Positions 10,598-21,248 of a stretch of DNA of 64,000 bases are shown here, one piece after another (position 1 is the first letter of the stretch; each line of letters starts with the position of its first letter). This stretch comes from Entomortierella parvispora (Eukaryota; Mortierellomycota; Mortierellomycetes; Mortierellales; Mortierellaceae). The stretch spans positions 1,054,001 through 1,118,000 of the forward strand of contig OY752149.1 in assembly GCA_963573315.1 (NCBI GenBank), in the 5' to 3' direction. Below the pieces are notes generated by a model. The model made no database searches and was not told the DNA's origin. It was given only the letters and a program-made list of their open reading frames with translations. The translations under genes were made by a program, and so were the position numbers.

Positions 10598-13567
10598 ATG
10601 GACAACCAGCGGCCAAGAATCATTGACAAGCGACAGGCTCCTGTAAGGCTCTGATGGAACACGTCATTTCCGGCACGGACCTGGACTTTGTTTCTTTTTC
10701 TTATTTTATTTTTTTTATTTTTTTTTCATGCTGACTCTGTTTTCTCCCCTCAGTCTGGCATAGAGTATCTGGTGTCCGTCACAGATGAGTGGATCTCGTC
10801 TTCCTCTAGTCGGTTCATCCAGCCAGAACTGGTGGAGCTCTACGAGTGGCTTAACAGCTCTGGCTTCCGCGAGGGCGACGATGCTCTGCCGACTGTGATC
10901 CGTCCAAAGGTCGCAGTGCCCAAAGGCACGCGAATGAGAACAACGAGCTCCCATGGCTACCCTTCACATCTACTCAGAAAACAACAAAAAGAGGAGCAAC
11001 AACAAAGGATACAGGAGAACAAGGAACTGCGGAAACACTCTGCGCCAGAAGAGGAAGATCCCCTGGAAACCGACTCGGAACAGTCGAGGCAAGCCAAAAA
11101 ACAGCGACTAGAAGGCTCTTACATTGAAGAACTTGGACATTTGAAAATCTCGAACGATACCCCTGGTCAGGATGACTCTGACAAAGAGAAAGAATCCACC
11201 GCAGAGTCCGCCGCTACACCATTGCCAGAGTCAGAGTCGACATCGAATCAGCCCTCTGAAGAAAAGAGATTAGACTCAATCTCTACACCGGAAACACCTT
11301 CGAGTCCTACACCACCACAGCTGATGGAGTTCAACCGCAACACGGAGCAAATGGTCGAAGTTTACTTCAAAGAGGGCATGGGTAACGTATTGTGACAGTT
11401 GCAAGAGACTGCCGTTCCTTCACTTTGGCAACTAATGTTGACCTTAATGCTTCGAATGACAGCGAAAGCTAAATGATTTGATCCGCATTTAACCCGCAAA
11501 CTAACACTCGTCTCTATGCTTTACTTCATTAGATGCGTCCGGTGTGGAAATGTTTGATGTCGTTCTTGGTCCATATCGACGACCTACAAAGTATGTTTTC
11601 AAATACAGGATCAAACACAAGACGTTATAAACTCCCACAGCAGAAAACACTAACGCTAGACACTTGTCCCTCAATAGAGAATTCATTGCGACTTTTTTCT
11701 ATGCGGTTGTTTTGTCGCCACTGACAGATCCTGCAACAATCGAGGCTGCGATTCACGTTTTGGATCGGGCCCTAACTCTCCATGGACCTCAGATATTTGA
11801 AGATATTTGGAGTGTTCAAAAGCGGCGACGAGAATTTGCTGAAGGCAACAGTGTATTTTCCCGTCAACAGAGTTCCAACTCTTCCACCAACCCTGGAAAC
11901 TCCTTCCTCGGCGGAAATGCCTCTTATATGAACAAGGAAGGTGAATTAGGGATGGATCGGGCTGTAGCAAACCGGCTGCCAAACTGGAATGATTTGTGGG
12001 ATCTGGTCAAAGCCGAGCTTGGATTGGATTCCAAACCCGAGTCAAAACAACATATAGCCTTGCAGGAGCATCATATTCGCCTGAGGTTGCAAGGAGAAGA
12101 CCAAACTCAGGAACCGGCGTCACCTACCACGGAGGAGCTTTTTGGGACCGAGGCTCAGGTTGTGCGAGAGGAGCTAGGCAGAGCCATTGTTGGCTTGCTT
12201 TTGCGAGTATTGGAACAGGACTCTGTTTCGAGCAATGGTAAGCAAGCCAAGAAGAAAATCAGAATATGATCGTGTTTACTTGTTGTTAGTTTGTCAGAGG
12301 ACTGAACGCTTTTTGCCCTTTTTTCCAAAAAAAATCGACTTTAATAGTTGGTACCAGGTCGTTTTTCTGCCGACATGTCCTTCGTTATGACCCATTTTCC
12401 CCTTCGCATGGCGTACGACAGGCTCTGGATGTGGCATTCCAATTGGCAGGGCTTGCTACATCCTCAAAGTTCTTTTCCCCTCCTCCCCCAAAAACTATGA
12501 CTAATCAAGGAAAGTCAGGGCCACGCACTACAGGACCCTGGCCTCTGGAAGATCGTTGTCAACTGAACGCGGCGGGGATGGGAACACTCCAGCTAGGCCA
12601 ACAGATCCTGCTGTTGTTAATTCGTTTTACCCAAGCAGGGACACTCTTTCCAGACAAAGGACTAGAGGAGTTGGCAAGAGAAACACTTTCAAGGATGAGC
12701 AAGATGAACAAGGACAGGAAAGTGGGAACAACTGGCAGCGGCCGATCGTCGGCAGGATCACCTCCACCATTGCCTTTTCTGTTGGAAAGGTATAACTTGG
12801 ATCAGACAGAGATCTTTTTGAAGACTTTGCTTCAAGGTCCTTGTCTGTTGGACTCGGGAACAGGCTCTGGGGCAGGATTGAAATGTGCCATGAAGGAGAA
12901 CAAGTTTGAATCCCCTGTCAAGAACGAGTCTTTTGCCTCGTCCGCGGTCGGCTTTGGTGTTGGCAGTGAACTTCCAGGAGGAGCCTTCAAGAGTCAGACA
13001 GGTCTCTGTATGGGGTCGAGCACGTTTGTGATGGTCCTGGTCGATCTTTGGTTCCAATCCAAAACTACATCCAAGAGCAGTAGTGGTGGTAGCGGCTCCT
13101 CCATGTTAAACTTCCAGACTGTTGTCGAAACCTATGCCATGCCATCGCACGTCCGACCAGCCGCAAACACACCCTCGTCCAAAAAAGGATCAAAATCGTC
13201 GTCGTCATCTTTGGTATCCTCGGAAGACGATGAGCGCATAGCAGAAAACTGGAATGCCAAGGATATGGAGCAATTGGAATGGACAGTGATGATGGTTGAA
13301 ATCTTGGTTTGGGCCTGGATCGAGGCTCGCGGGATTCGACGACACGAAATTGAGGGTACAGGCCTGGAGCAGGTGCTTTTCCCTGCCGACCAAAGTTCTC
13401 AGAGGACAAACAGTTCTGGCAATTCATCTCAAGGACACTCGTCCTCTGGATGGCTGGTCATGTCTGATCTCTTGTCAACCATTGGAGGCTCGCTTCAGAG
13501 GAGATGGGAACATATTGAGAGTGCGATTGAGGCAGCCATCATGATTGAGGATCTGTGCTTACGGTGA
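10598..13567 (+). CDS. Unrecognised fungal protein, 842 residues
   Basis: Five exons: 10598..10642, 10754..11381, 11533..11590, 11660..12237, 12348..13567. All junctions are GT..AG and keep one frame. I do not recognise the family. The N-terminus begins MDNQRPRIIDKRQAPSG. Residues ~90-200 are Gln/Glu-rich and then Ser/Pro/Thr-rich with a KKQRLEG nuclear-signal-like patch. A more ordered region follows (FDVVLGPYRRPTKHLSLN, FIATFFYAVVLSPLTDPA, PNWNDLWDLVKAELGL), with helical segments such as VVREELGRAIVGLLLRVLEQ and LGQQILLLLIRF. Long Ser/Gly linkers interrupt the second half, which ends in short helices (WTVMMVEILVWAWIEARGIR). No membrane anchor or catalytic motif is evident. It may be a helical scaffold or regulatory protein. 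Confidence 0.75.
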
Positions 13568-13727
13568 AACTCTCGCCCCCGCTCCCTTCCTCTCTGGAAT
13601 AAAAAACATTACAAAAAAAAAAGACCTCGATAACATTGTCCCAAAGATGTTTGTGAAATGTTTTTAAGGAAAGCGCTTTTCTAATTATTCTATGAGATGG
13701 TGATTAGCAGAGACAAACGGGGGTAAA

Positions 13728-15704
13728 TTACAAGCTAGGCTCGAAATGACGATGGGGGTCCAAGTTTTCGCCATGGATACAAGTTTCGATGGACTTGAAC
13801 CACTCGTCCTCCAAGACGCCCTCGATTGTGATCCTAGTCTCCGGGTTGGGGTCCAAGATCTTTTTCATCAAATGACGGGCGCCATAGGGCAATTTCTCAA
13901 AGGGCTCATAGCTGTTGACGGCCCTCATATCCAAAAAGTGTTGAAAGTTGGCGTCCTTGGATGTGGCGGCGCGGAAAGGGATACCTTGGTAAACCATGCA
14001 GTAATAAACAATACCACAAGCCCAGATATCGACGCGACGGGCGTCATATTCTTTGTTGAGGAACTCCTCGGGAGCAATGTAGGGTTCTGACCCGCAGAGA
14101 CCCTTGGAGAGATGAGGGTTCTTTTCCCAGCACATCCGGAACACGTCCGAGACACCAAAATCTGTGATCTTGAGGCGACCTTGACCGTCGAGCAAGAGGT
14201 TCTCGGGCTTGATGTCACGATGGGCCACGCCCATGGAATGGAGGTAAGCAACACCGTTCATGAGCTGCTTGAAACAGCAATCGATTTCAACACGCGACAT
14301 GTGGCCTTGCTTGATAGAGTTGTACAGATCTCCTCCACAGCAGTATTCCTATGGAGCCCGATTGGAAGAGAGAGAAAAAAGATGTTGCGAGGTTAGCATG
14401 CATGCAACCACGAGAGACAGGAATAGACTAGATCTAAATAGAAAAAGAAGATTCGACGACCGTTGGAGTACGAAGATGATGATGTTGTTTTGTTGTGGTA
14501 ACACAAATGAAGGACGGAAAGAAAAAAAAAATGCCTCGTTTTTTTTTTTGAGATCCTTGATCCAGGGGGGTGGGCGACTCGTTTTTGGAGGGAACGTCGT
14601 GAGATAGATGGAAAACGAGGGTCCTCATGACGAATAAGCGGAATGTGGCAGGGTGGGAAAAAAAACAATAGGCAGATAGATGGCCAGGATAGTCGATGGT
14701 CAAAAGGATAGTCGTCCAAACCATGTTGTCGTTCGTCATCTTGGTATCCCACGTAGAGTTGACGGTCCAAGAATGATGTATCCCTCTGATCATTGGAAAA
14801 GGGGTTCCCCACCATATCACCATGACCACACCGAAAATAACAATACAGATAGACACTCAATCCCCCTCGTATAGACCAGGAAACAAAGACTTACCATGAC
14901 CTCGCACCAGTGCTTTTGCTCGTCCTGGACCAAATCCATGGTCTCGACAATGTTTTCGTGGTGCAGAGTGGACGAGATACAGAACTCGCTCGTCAACTTC
15001 TTGACGTACTCCTTCTCGGTCTCGTCCTTTCTGCGTTTCCGGAACTCCTTGACCGCAAACAGTTTCTCGCCTTCGTCCTCGTCCTCGGACAGTTTGTGCG
15101 CTAACCGTACCACGGCCGTGGCGCCCTGACCAATCTGACCCTTGTCGCAAAGACCATACTTTTTCAAGAGCGTACATTCCGACTGGTTTGATTGACCCTG
15201 TGGGGACAAGTGACCTTGCTGCTGTTGCTTCTTGGCCGCCTCGCTCCGATCGCTGCCTCCGAAGGAGGAGGCCCGACCAAGAACGCTGGCGAAATTGAAA
15301 ATGTTCTTCTTTTCCATCATAGGACTAGGAGAAGCCATCAAGTATGGATCTTCGTCTCTCTCCATGGGAGAGGCTGGAGGGCTGGTAGAAGATGAATGAT
15401 GAAAGATCTTGTGCATCAACGTCTGTTTCTTGTTGGTCACCGCAACAGGAGGGGGCTTTGGGTAAAGGGTTTTCTTGAGGGCCGAGGGGGATTCCAGCCC
15501 CATCCCGGAGAGATGACCAGTTGAGGAGGTGGAGGAATCGATGGTAGGGACTTGTCGGAGCGTGTTCCAATGTTCGTCCTGATGCAGGTACTGAGCAGAG
15601 GCGCTGCTATTATTCCGACCCAAGGAAGGCTGCGATTTCTCAGTGCGGCGACGGACGTTGACCTCCATGGCGGGAGCCCAGTAATCGGTCGAGAAGGTAA
15701 CCAT
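13728..15704 (-). CDS. Hal-family serine/threonine protein kinase (Hal4/Sat4-Npr1 type)
   Basis: Two exons: 14895..15704 and 13728..14348; 476 residues. The N-terminal ~190 residues are low-complexity and Ser/Pro/Gln-rich. The kinase domain follows: glycine loop IGQGATAVVRLA, catalytic lysine in FAVKEFRKRR, HRDIKPENLLL, DFGVSD, an activation segment ending GSEPYIAPEEF, and VDIWACGIVYYCM. The CGSEPYIAPEE form and the MCWEKNPHLSKGLCG insert are typical of fungal Hal kinases. These regulate plasma-membrane K+ and nutrient transporters. The start at 15704 (MVTFSTDYWAP) was preferred to an upstream in-frame ATG at 15830, whose extension is hydrophobic and low-complexity. The 546-base intron (14349-14894) is longer than usual here. 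Its stop is 160 bases from the stop of the convergent gene on the plus strand. Confidence 0.9.
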
Positions 15705-18090
15705 GGTTGCGATAGAAGGAGAGGCGGAGGAGGAGGAGAGCAGGTGTGGGTATGTGGTATGCAGGCGAAATGCAGGGGAGCAGAATAAAAATATAGAAAA
15801 TAGAAAACAGACAGGTGCGAGATAATGCAAGGTGGTATGGTACAGAGATCAGAAGGGGTATTACAACAAGGGGGTGGAAGAGAGGGGAGTGTGTGTGTGT
15901 ATTGGTGTTGGTACAGATGGAATGGAGAGGATGAATCTGTGATTCGGCTTTTTTTCTTCTTTGCGTGGTGTTGATTCAACTAAAAGAAAAAAGAAGCAAG
16001 TGGTTGCTGCGACGGGTAGACCGAAAGAGAGAGAGAAAGAGAAGAGAGAGGGGCAGCAAGCAAAAGATAGAGAAGGGGGCGTGGTGTTAGAGAAGAGTGA
16101 TGACCAACATGTGGAGGCTGTGTGCAGTGTGGAAGAGAGTGGGGCGAAGTCGGTGCGAGGGGTGAGGTGAGGAAAGGAACGATGATGAGAGAAGAAGAAG
16201 AAAGAAAGAAGAGAAGAAGGATTGAAAAGAAGAGGGAAAGAGACGATCCTCTCGGAGCAAACACAGGAAAGAAAAAAAAAAAAAAAAAAAAAGAGCAGTG
16301 GACCATTCATTCTCCTTGGCCGGCTGGCGGCATTGGCTGTACATGAACATTAATATTCGTACCCTGTTCGGACCTCTCAACGTGCCCCTGCTGGGCCTTG
16401 TTCCTGATAAGATCCGTCCAGGACAGGTCCATGAGGGATTTTTTTTTAGTGTTCTGCACCTGGTCTCTTTTGAATCTGATTTGCTGCCCTGCTCTGAAAT
16501 ATGCCTCATCTTCCGTATCTGTTAATTGACAATCGGACATTGGCTGCACTACGCCACTGTGTCCCCTCGTCCTCTCTCGCTCTGCTCAACTGTGCCATCG
16601 CTCTGTCAAGAACACACACAAGGCAAGGATCTAGCGAGATCCAGACCATGGTGGAAAACGTGGAAAACGTGGTCAATTGACTCGTGCGCAAACATTTCGC
16701 GTTACAGGCGCTCAGAGCCAAATATTTGGACAGACAAAACTGATCAACATCACGCAACTCAAGATATGGAAGGGAAGCAGTAGAGTGCAAAGTTAGTTGT
16801 CTAAAACTCTCTCTCCTCAGAACCGCATCCTCACAACTCCAGCGGCCCGTTTCATTCAGACAGCTGTGTGCAATGGTGGCGGTTCATTCATGCATGTCCG
16901 TCGTACTGTGACATCTGCTGGATCGTCAAACGAGGAGAGGTCAAACGAAAATTCGTGCTACACTAAGCCGCCACCGCGCGGACAAAAAAGACGCGATAGA
17001 CTTGTATGACATTTCTCTCTTCTCCACTAGACAGACTTTCATCGCAAGCACACTCCAACACACTACTATCGCCTGATTCAAAGACTCAAAGTAAGGGGAG
17101 TAAGGATGTAGCTACTTTCATTGTCGCACCATCCCACTGGACGTGGGTTCTCTGGTTTGGCAGGGGTGACATGGACGCGCTGTGGGCAAGTGATGACCAC
17201 AGATGTCCTATCCTCGTAGTCATTTGGAGTGTATATATCAGTTCATGAAGTGTTCATACTTTTTGACGTCTCCAAGTTCAGAGTAACTAACTACAACGTG
17301 TACTTTTAGCTCAGCATGAATCGTCTCAAGGGGAATACTCTGGGAAGGAGCACTTTGAATGTCGTTGACAATAGTGAAAATGTCGCGTGGTGGATGGCAA
17401 AGTACTTTCCGAGTCTCTACCCGTCAGACTTTAACCTCTTCATCAAAAGATTGCTGGACATCAATTCTTTGAAGAGCGCTTCCTTTTCGATTGGGACGTG
17501 CTGCTTTTTGACTGAACCAGTTCTTAAAGGCTGAGGAAGGATGCAATCTTGTCCGAGTAATTTTTACGGGGAACCGCACCAAAACCAATACCCAGTTGAT
17601 CCACAAACATAACCATGAACTGAGTCGAAATCACACAATCTATCATCAAGAGGTCAAGAAGTCGAACTGAATGAGATACAGGAAGGCTCGGTTGCATGTC
17701 GAACCGATGGCGTGTTTTGATCGTATATTGCGGCAGTTGGAGCCAGAGTTATTAGTGGATCAGTCCTAGTGTTCTGAGTTCTTTTCAATTTAGCTTCACA
17801 CTATGCATTCCTTGCAACCCTTTCATGGCGAACCACCCGCATTCGCAGCCAGTTCGGGATCAAAGTCCCAAACCAGCTCAACACCGACCGCAGATACATG
17901 AAAGCGACGTTTCTGAAACGTAATGATGGGTGAACATCTTGAATTCCACTCACACTAACCCCGACCACTCCACCACTAGATTGAAAGCGTCCACACGGTC
18001 TTCGGGTGAAGGTGCCGGAGCAAGGTAATGGATTTTTTTAGAGTACTTGGGTGTTATTCCTGGGGTCATAGGTGTGTGGGCAGCTAGACT
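15705..18090. other. Gene-poor region upstream of the Hal-type kinase
   Basis: No gene can be supported. From 15.7 to 16.3 kb the plus strand is purine-rich (probably promoter and 5' UTR of the kinase) and includes 21 consecutive A at 16272-16292. Between 16.3 and 18.0 kb only short frames occur. One at 17316-17534 (AWWMAKYFPSLYPSDFNLF) reads protein-like and may belong to the decayed gene just downstream, but this is weak. Confidence 0.4.
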
Positions 18091-19025
18091 TCCAGTGAAT
18101 CAATGCGTAAAGACTACAAACCTCTCGAGTATTCGGAGATCGCCAACCTTACGGCACAGATGGAGATGGCCAGACAATAGATGAGGATAAGATTCCTGAT
18201 GCATATCTGTCGTGGAGAGCACGAAAAGCCCCGAAGGTTTGGCGGAAACGGTAAGTAAAGTGTACTGTCTGTCCAAGCGAGAAGATGATCTCAATTCACC
18301 TTCTGACCGCGTGTATAGGTGCGTGCTATTCAATTTGGACACTCTATCGAATGATCCAAGACCTGACCAGCTAAACGGAGAGCAAACCTTCGTGAGTCAA
18401 TCGCTGCAACCGTTTCTTGCGGCAACATTTTCGGCAACATTTTCGGCACGAGATGTCAGTAAGAGTGAATATTGAGCTCGATTCGGCTTATGAAGACAAG
18501 AAGGAACATGTCATGGCACTAGGAGCAACTCCTTCGTGACAATTCAGGTCAGCGGCCTGACCACCACTTTGGTGTGTCTTGTTGGTGAGGTAAAGCGAAG
18601 TCAGTCGCTCTCGAGAAAATGGACCGTGTTCAGAATGATGAAGGCGGAGACTGACTGACAGGCTAAGAAGGGGGTTGAGAACGCGGTAGTCTGGGGCTAC
18701 CAGATTTTAGATAATGAGATCACTTTCTTTGTAATGGACAGAAGATTGGCCCCAATCTATACGCTGTTTAGGGCATTCACTGGCACCTTGTCGAGATCAA
18801 TTGAAGACATATCAAGTGTCGGTCGAATAATCTCGGCGTTGAGGTAAGGAATGAATTGATCAATGGTTGCCCATTATCGAGATCAAATTTCAGACTAGAC
18901 TAATAATAATCACATCTCTTCTTTCCTTTGCAGAAGTTTATGACAACGAGAGCCCAAGAGCTGGAACCTCAGCCCACACCTTTGCTCATGTCTCTCCAGC
19001 CCAATGAAACCACTCCCAAGAAGAA
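18091..19025 (+). pseudogene. Decayed intron-containing gene of unknown family
   Basis: Several protein-like blocks on one strand are separated by credible splice signals but interrupted by frame breaks. Blocks: 18103-18180 (YKPLEYSEIANLTAQMEMAR, ending in TAG), 18177-18250 in the next frame (DEDKIPDAYLSWRARKAPK), 18319-18475 (LSNDPRPDQLNGEQTF), 18661-18843 (NEITFFVMDRRLAPIYTLF and SIEDISSVGRIISALR), and 18934-19025 (ending in a basic TTPKKK before GTAAGT). The donor at 18251 and acceptor at 18318 join in phase. The shift at ~18177 and the phase clash between 18843 and 18934 argue for a pseudogene. A further block near 19330-19480 (GGEEEHSTLNEDKVEGRAG) may be its last exon. I cannot name the family. 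A gene with an unrecognised exon structure remains possible. Confidence 0.5.
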
Positions 19026-20063
19026 ACGTAAGTAACATGAACTCCAGGGCATGCTTGCCCTCGCAATTGCATCCTAACGGAATAAACCAAATACGATATG
19101 ACCCTGTATCACGAACATTCGCGTATACTCCAAGAGTTTTGGGTTCCTTTTCTGCAAGTGATCTGCACACGTCGTTGGTTAGTTTTCGGCCGACCAGGGT
19201 CGGCGGATAGATTCAAGGCCTTTTCTATACCCAAAAACTACTCCTTCCAAAGTGTACTGTACATACATAGCAATCTCATCTCGCATGAACTCATGAGCCT
19301 ACGTACGAGTATATCTTGGTATGCAGATATACGCCCTTGGGAGGTGAAGAAGAGCATTCGACGTTAAACGAAGACAAAGTCGAAGGTCGAGCAGGCGAGC
19401 TGGATACTTCAATTGCAAACCAGACAGAAGAGGAGAGGGTCGACGTCAGACGAGACTGCAGCACCGCTCGAAGAAAATGAAGGCATTTCTTGCAGTTGTC
19501 GCGTGAAGAAAGAGGAAGAAAAATACACCTCCATCAAACGATGGTCACTTGTTTGCATGGGTTCGTGTATTGTCGCGTGGAAGGCACGGTTGTAAGTGTG
19601 GTCATGGCTGAAGAGGGGTAAGCTAGGCGAAGAGACGGAAGGATATCATTTCTTTAAAAGGTGTCTTCGACGCGCTTGGTATTTTAGTTCTGAAGAGTGA
19701 AGTCATCAGTGGAGAATTGTAAATAGCCAGTACCGACGGCTATGATCGGTCAGTCAGTTAACGCGGTTTAATACAGTGATCATACAGGTCAAGATGGTCA
19801 ACCCATTCTCCATGGTTAAAACCATGGCAAGGAGATTTAATCAATTGAATACGTTTTGGTTAACCCTTTGACCAGGCTAACACAAATGAAGGGCAGCAGC
19901 TAATGTATCGAGGCAAAAAGTTGTTTGTTAAGATTTCCAAAAAGGAAGATGCTTGCTTGCGGGTCAGCTGCGAAGCTCCAACCACTGCAGAAACGCCCGG
20001 GTCAATGCCGGGTCGGCGACTCGGCGGACCAAAAACACAATATCTTTCGGATCAAAAAGAAGA
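19026..20063. other. Region without a supported gene
   Basis: Apart from a possible terminal exon of the decayed gene near 19330-19480, only short chance frames are seen. Nothing else is recognised up to the tRNA gene. Confidence 0.35.
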
Positions 20064-20135
20064 GGTCTCGCCGAGACTCGAACTCGGATTGCAAGATTCA
20101 GAGTCTTGATTGCTAACCAATTACAACACGAAACC
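20064..20135 (-). tRNA. tRNA-Gln (anticodon CTG), copy 1
   Basis: Read on the minus strand, the acceptor stem GGTTTCG pairs with CGAGACC. The D stem is TTG/CAA, the anticodon stem CAAGA/TCTTG with loop CTCTGAA (anticodon CTG, reading CAG glutamine codons), and the T arm CCGAG-TTCGAGT-CTCGG. No intron is present. A T-rich stretch (TTTTT) follows the 3' end, consistent with Pol III termination. A second identical gene lies at 32435-32506. Confidence 0.93.
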
Positions 20136-21248
20136 TGGTAAACAAGCTAGACAAGCTCCAGCTGTTTTGATTGGATGGCAAAAGTTTTCTCCAATCACTT
20201 TTGTGCCTGAATTTGAAACTCGTAACATTTACGATTTATTTTCTTCTATCACGTGATTTACATAATTTATCCCTTCCTCCGTTTTCAGCTGCCACAGAAG
20301 CCGAATTTTTTAAGAACTGAATATAAAAAATAAAATAGACTGCTTATTTTTTATTATTAATTTAATTAATATATTTTATTCTCAATGCATTTCCCTCTTC
20401 TTGTGGCAAGTTTTGCAATAGACCTGGTTCCGTAGTCAAGATGGCGATGCATCCAGTTTTACAGAGTGGACGCTCTTGGAGCAGCGCGGGCACTTTGGGC
20501 TTGTAGGAGGCCGAGTAACCGAAGTGGCATTGTACGAGATGAGGAGATTGAAGGGTGGAAGAGGAAAAGTAGAATCAAGTGAAGAGAGGTGAAGGGAAGG
20601 TAGATGGCCTACAAGAAAGAGGAAGGGAAAGAATGAAGTTGTCGATAGCCAATCACCCTAAATTGCACCCTTAAGTGGCCGATCGCGACCATTAGTCTCG
20701 CACCCACCCCCTTCGCGTTCCTTGGTTCAGTCAGACAATACCTCAGCGCTTCCCCTCTTCCTCATGTCCACTGTTTCTTGCCATTATCAAAAGCATACGC
20801 GTCGATATGGTTCAAAAGGTGTACTCCAATCACCAAGCCCACAGCTGTGGTAGGCAATGCAGAAAGGCTTTTGCTGCTAAAAAGTCCACAGCACGCTGTG
20901 GTCATTGTTGCGCTGCTCCTTCGCTGCCTTCCGACTACTAAAAGCTTTCACTTCTTGACTTAACCACTTTCACCTCTTGTCCACTTTCACCTCTTGTCCA
21001 CTTTCACCTCTTGTCTACTTTCACCTCTTGTCTAATTTCACCTCTTGTCCACTTCACCTTTTGTCCACTCTTACCTCTTTCACCAACACCTTATATTCTC
21101 TCCCTCGATTTCACCCTCAACATTCATTTTCAGCACGTTTCCACTCGCAAATATTGTATGTTGGTTGCCAGCAACCCGTGTTGCTGAGGCTATTTACAAA
21201 AAGCGACAAACTCACATCAGCCTTCAAACTCTTATGGATAGGTTCTCA
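20136..21248. promoter_or_regulatory. AT-rich spacer and 5' region of the FEN1-Fanzor gene
   Basis: The stretch holds an AT-rich tract (about 20310-20390), a CACGTG box in TATCACGTGAT (20250-20255) and the tandem repeat listed separately. No gene is seen. Transcription start and any leader intron cannot be placed from sequence alone. Confidence 0.4.
20964..21064 (+). repeat. 17-bp tandem repeat upstream of the FEN1-Fanzor gene
   Basis: About six head-to-tail copies of CCACTTTCACCTCTTGT. The first three (20964-21014) are identical. The next two carry one or two changes and the sixth lacks a base; a partial seventh follows. There are no spacers between units. It lies 185-285 bases before the predicted start codon. 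Confidence 0.85.

Noticed and set aside
15705-15830. Upstream ATG (15830) as the Hal-kinase start
   Set aside because: The added residues are hydrophobic and low-complexity, and this kinase family is cytosolic; the downstream MVTFSTDYWAP start fits better.
15834-16509. Long minus-strand frames rich in Phe, Ser and Leu
   Set aside because: Low-complexity translation of purine/pyrimidine tracts in the kinase upstream region.
19903-20141. Short plus-strand frames shared with 32315-32536
   Set aside because: The shared part is the antisense of the two tRNA-Gln genes, not protein coding.
20964-21064. Possible CRISPR-like array
   Set aside because: The units are contiguous 17-base direct repeats without unique spacers, in a eukaryotic nuclear context.
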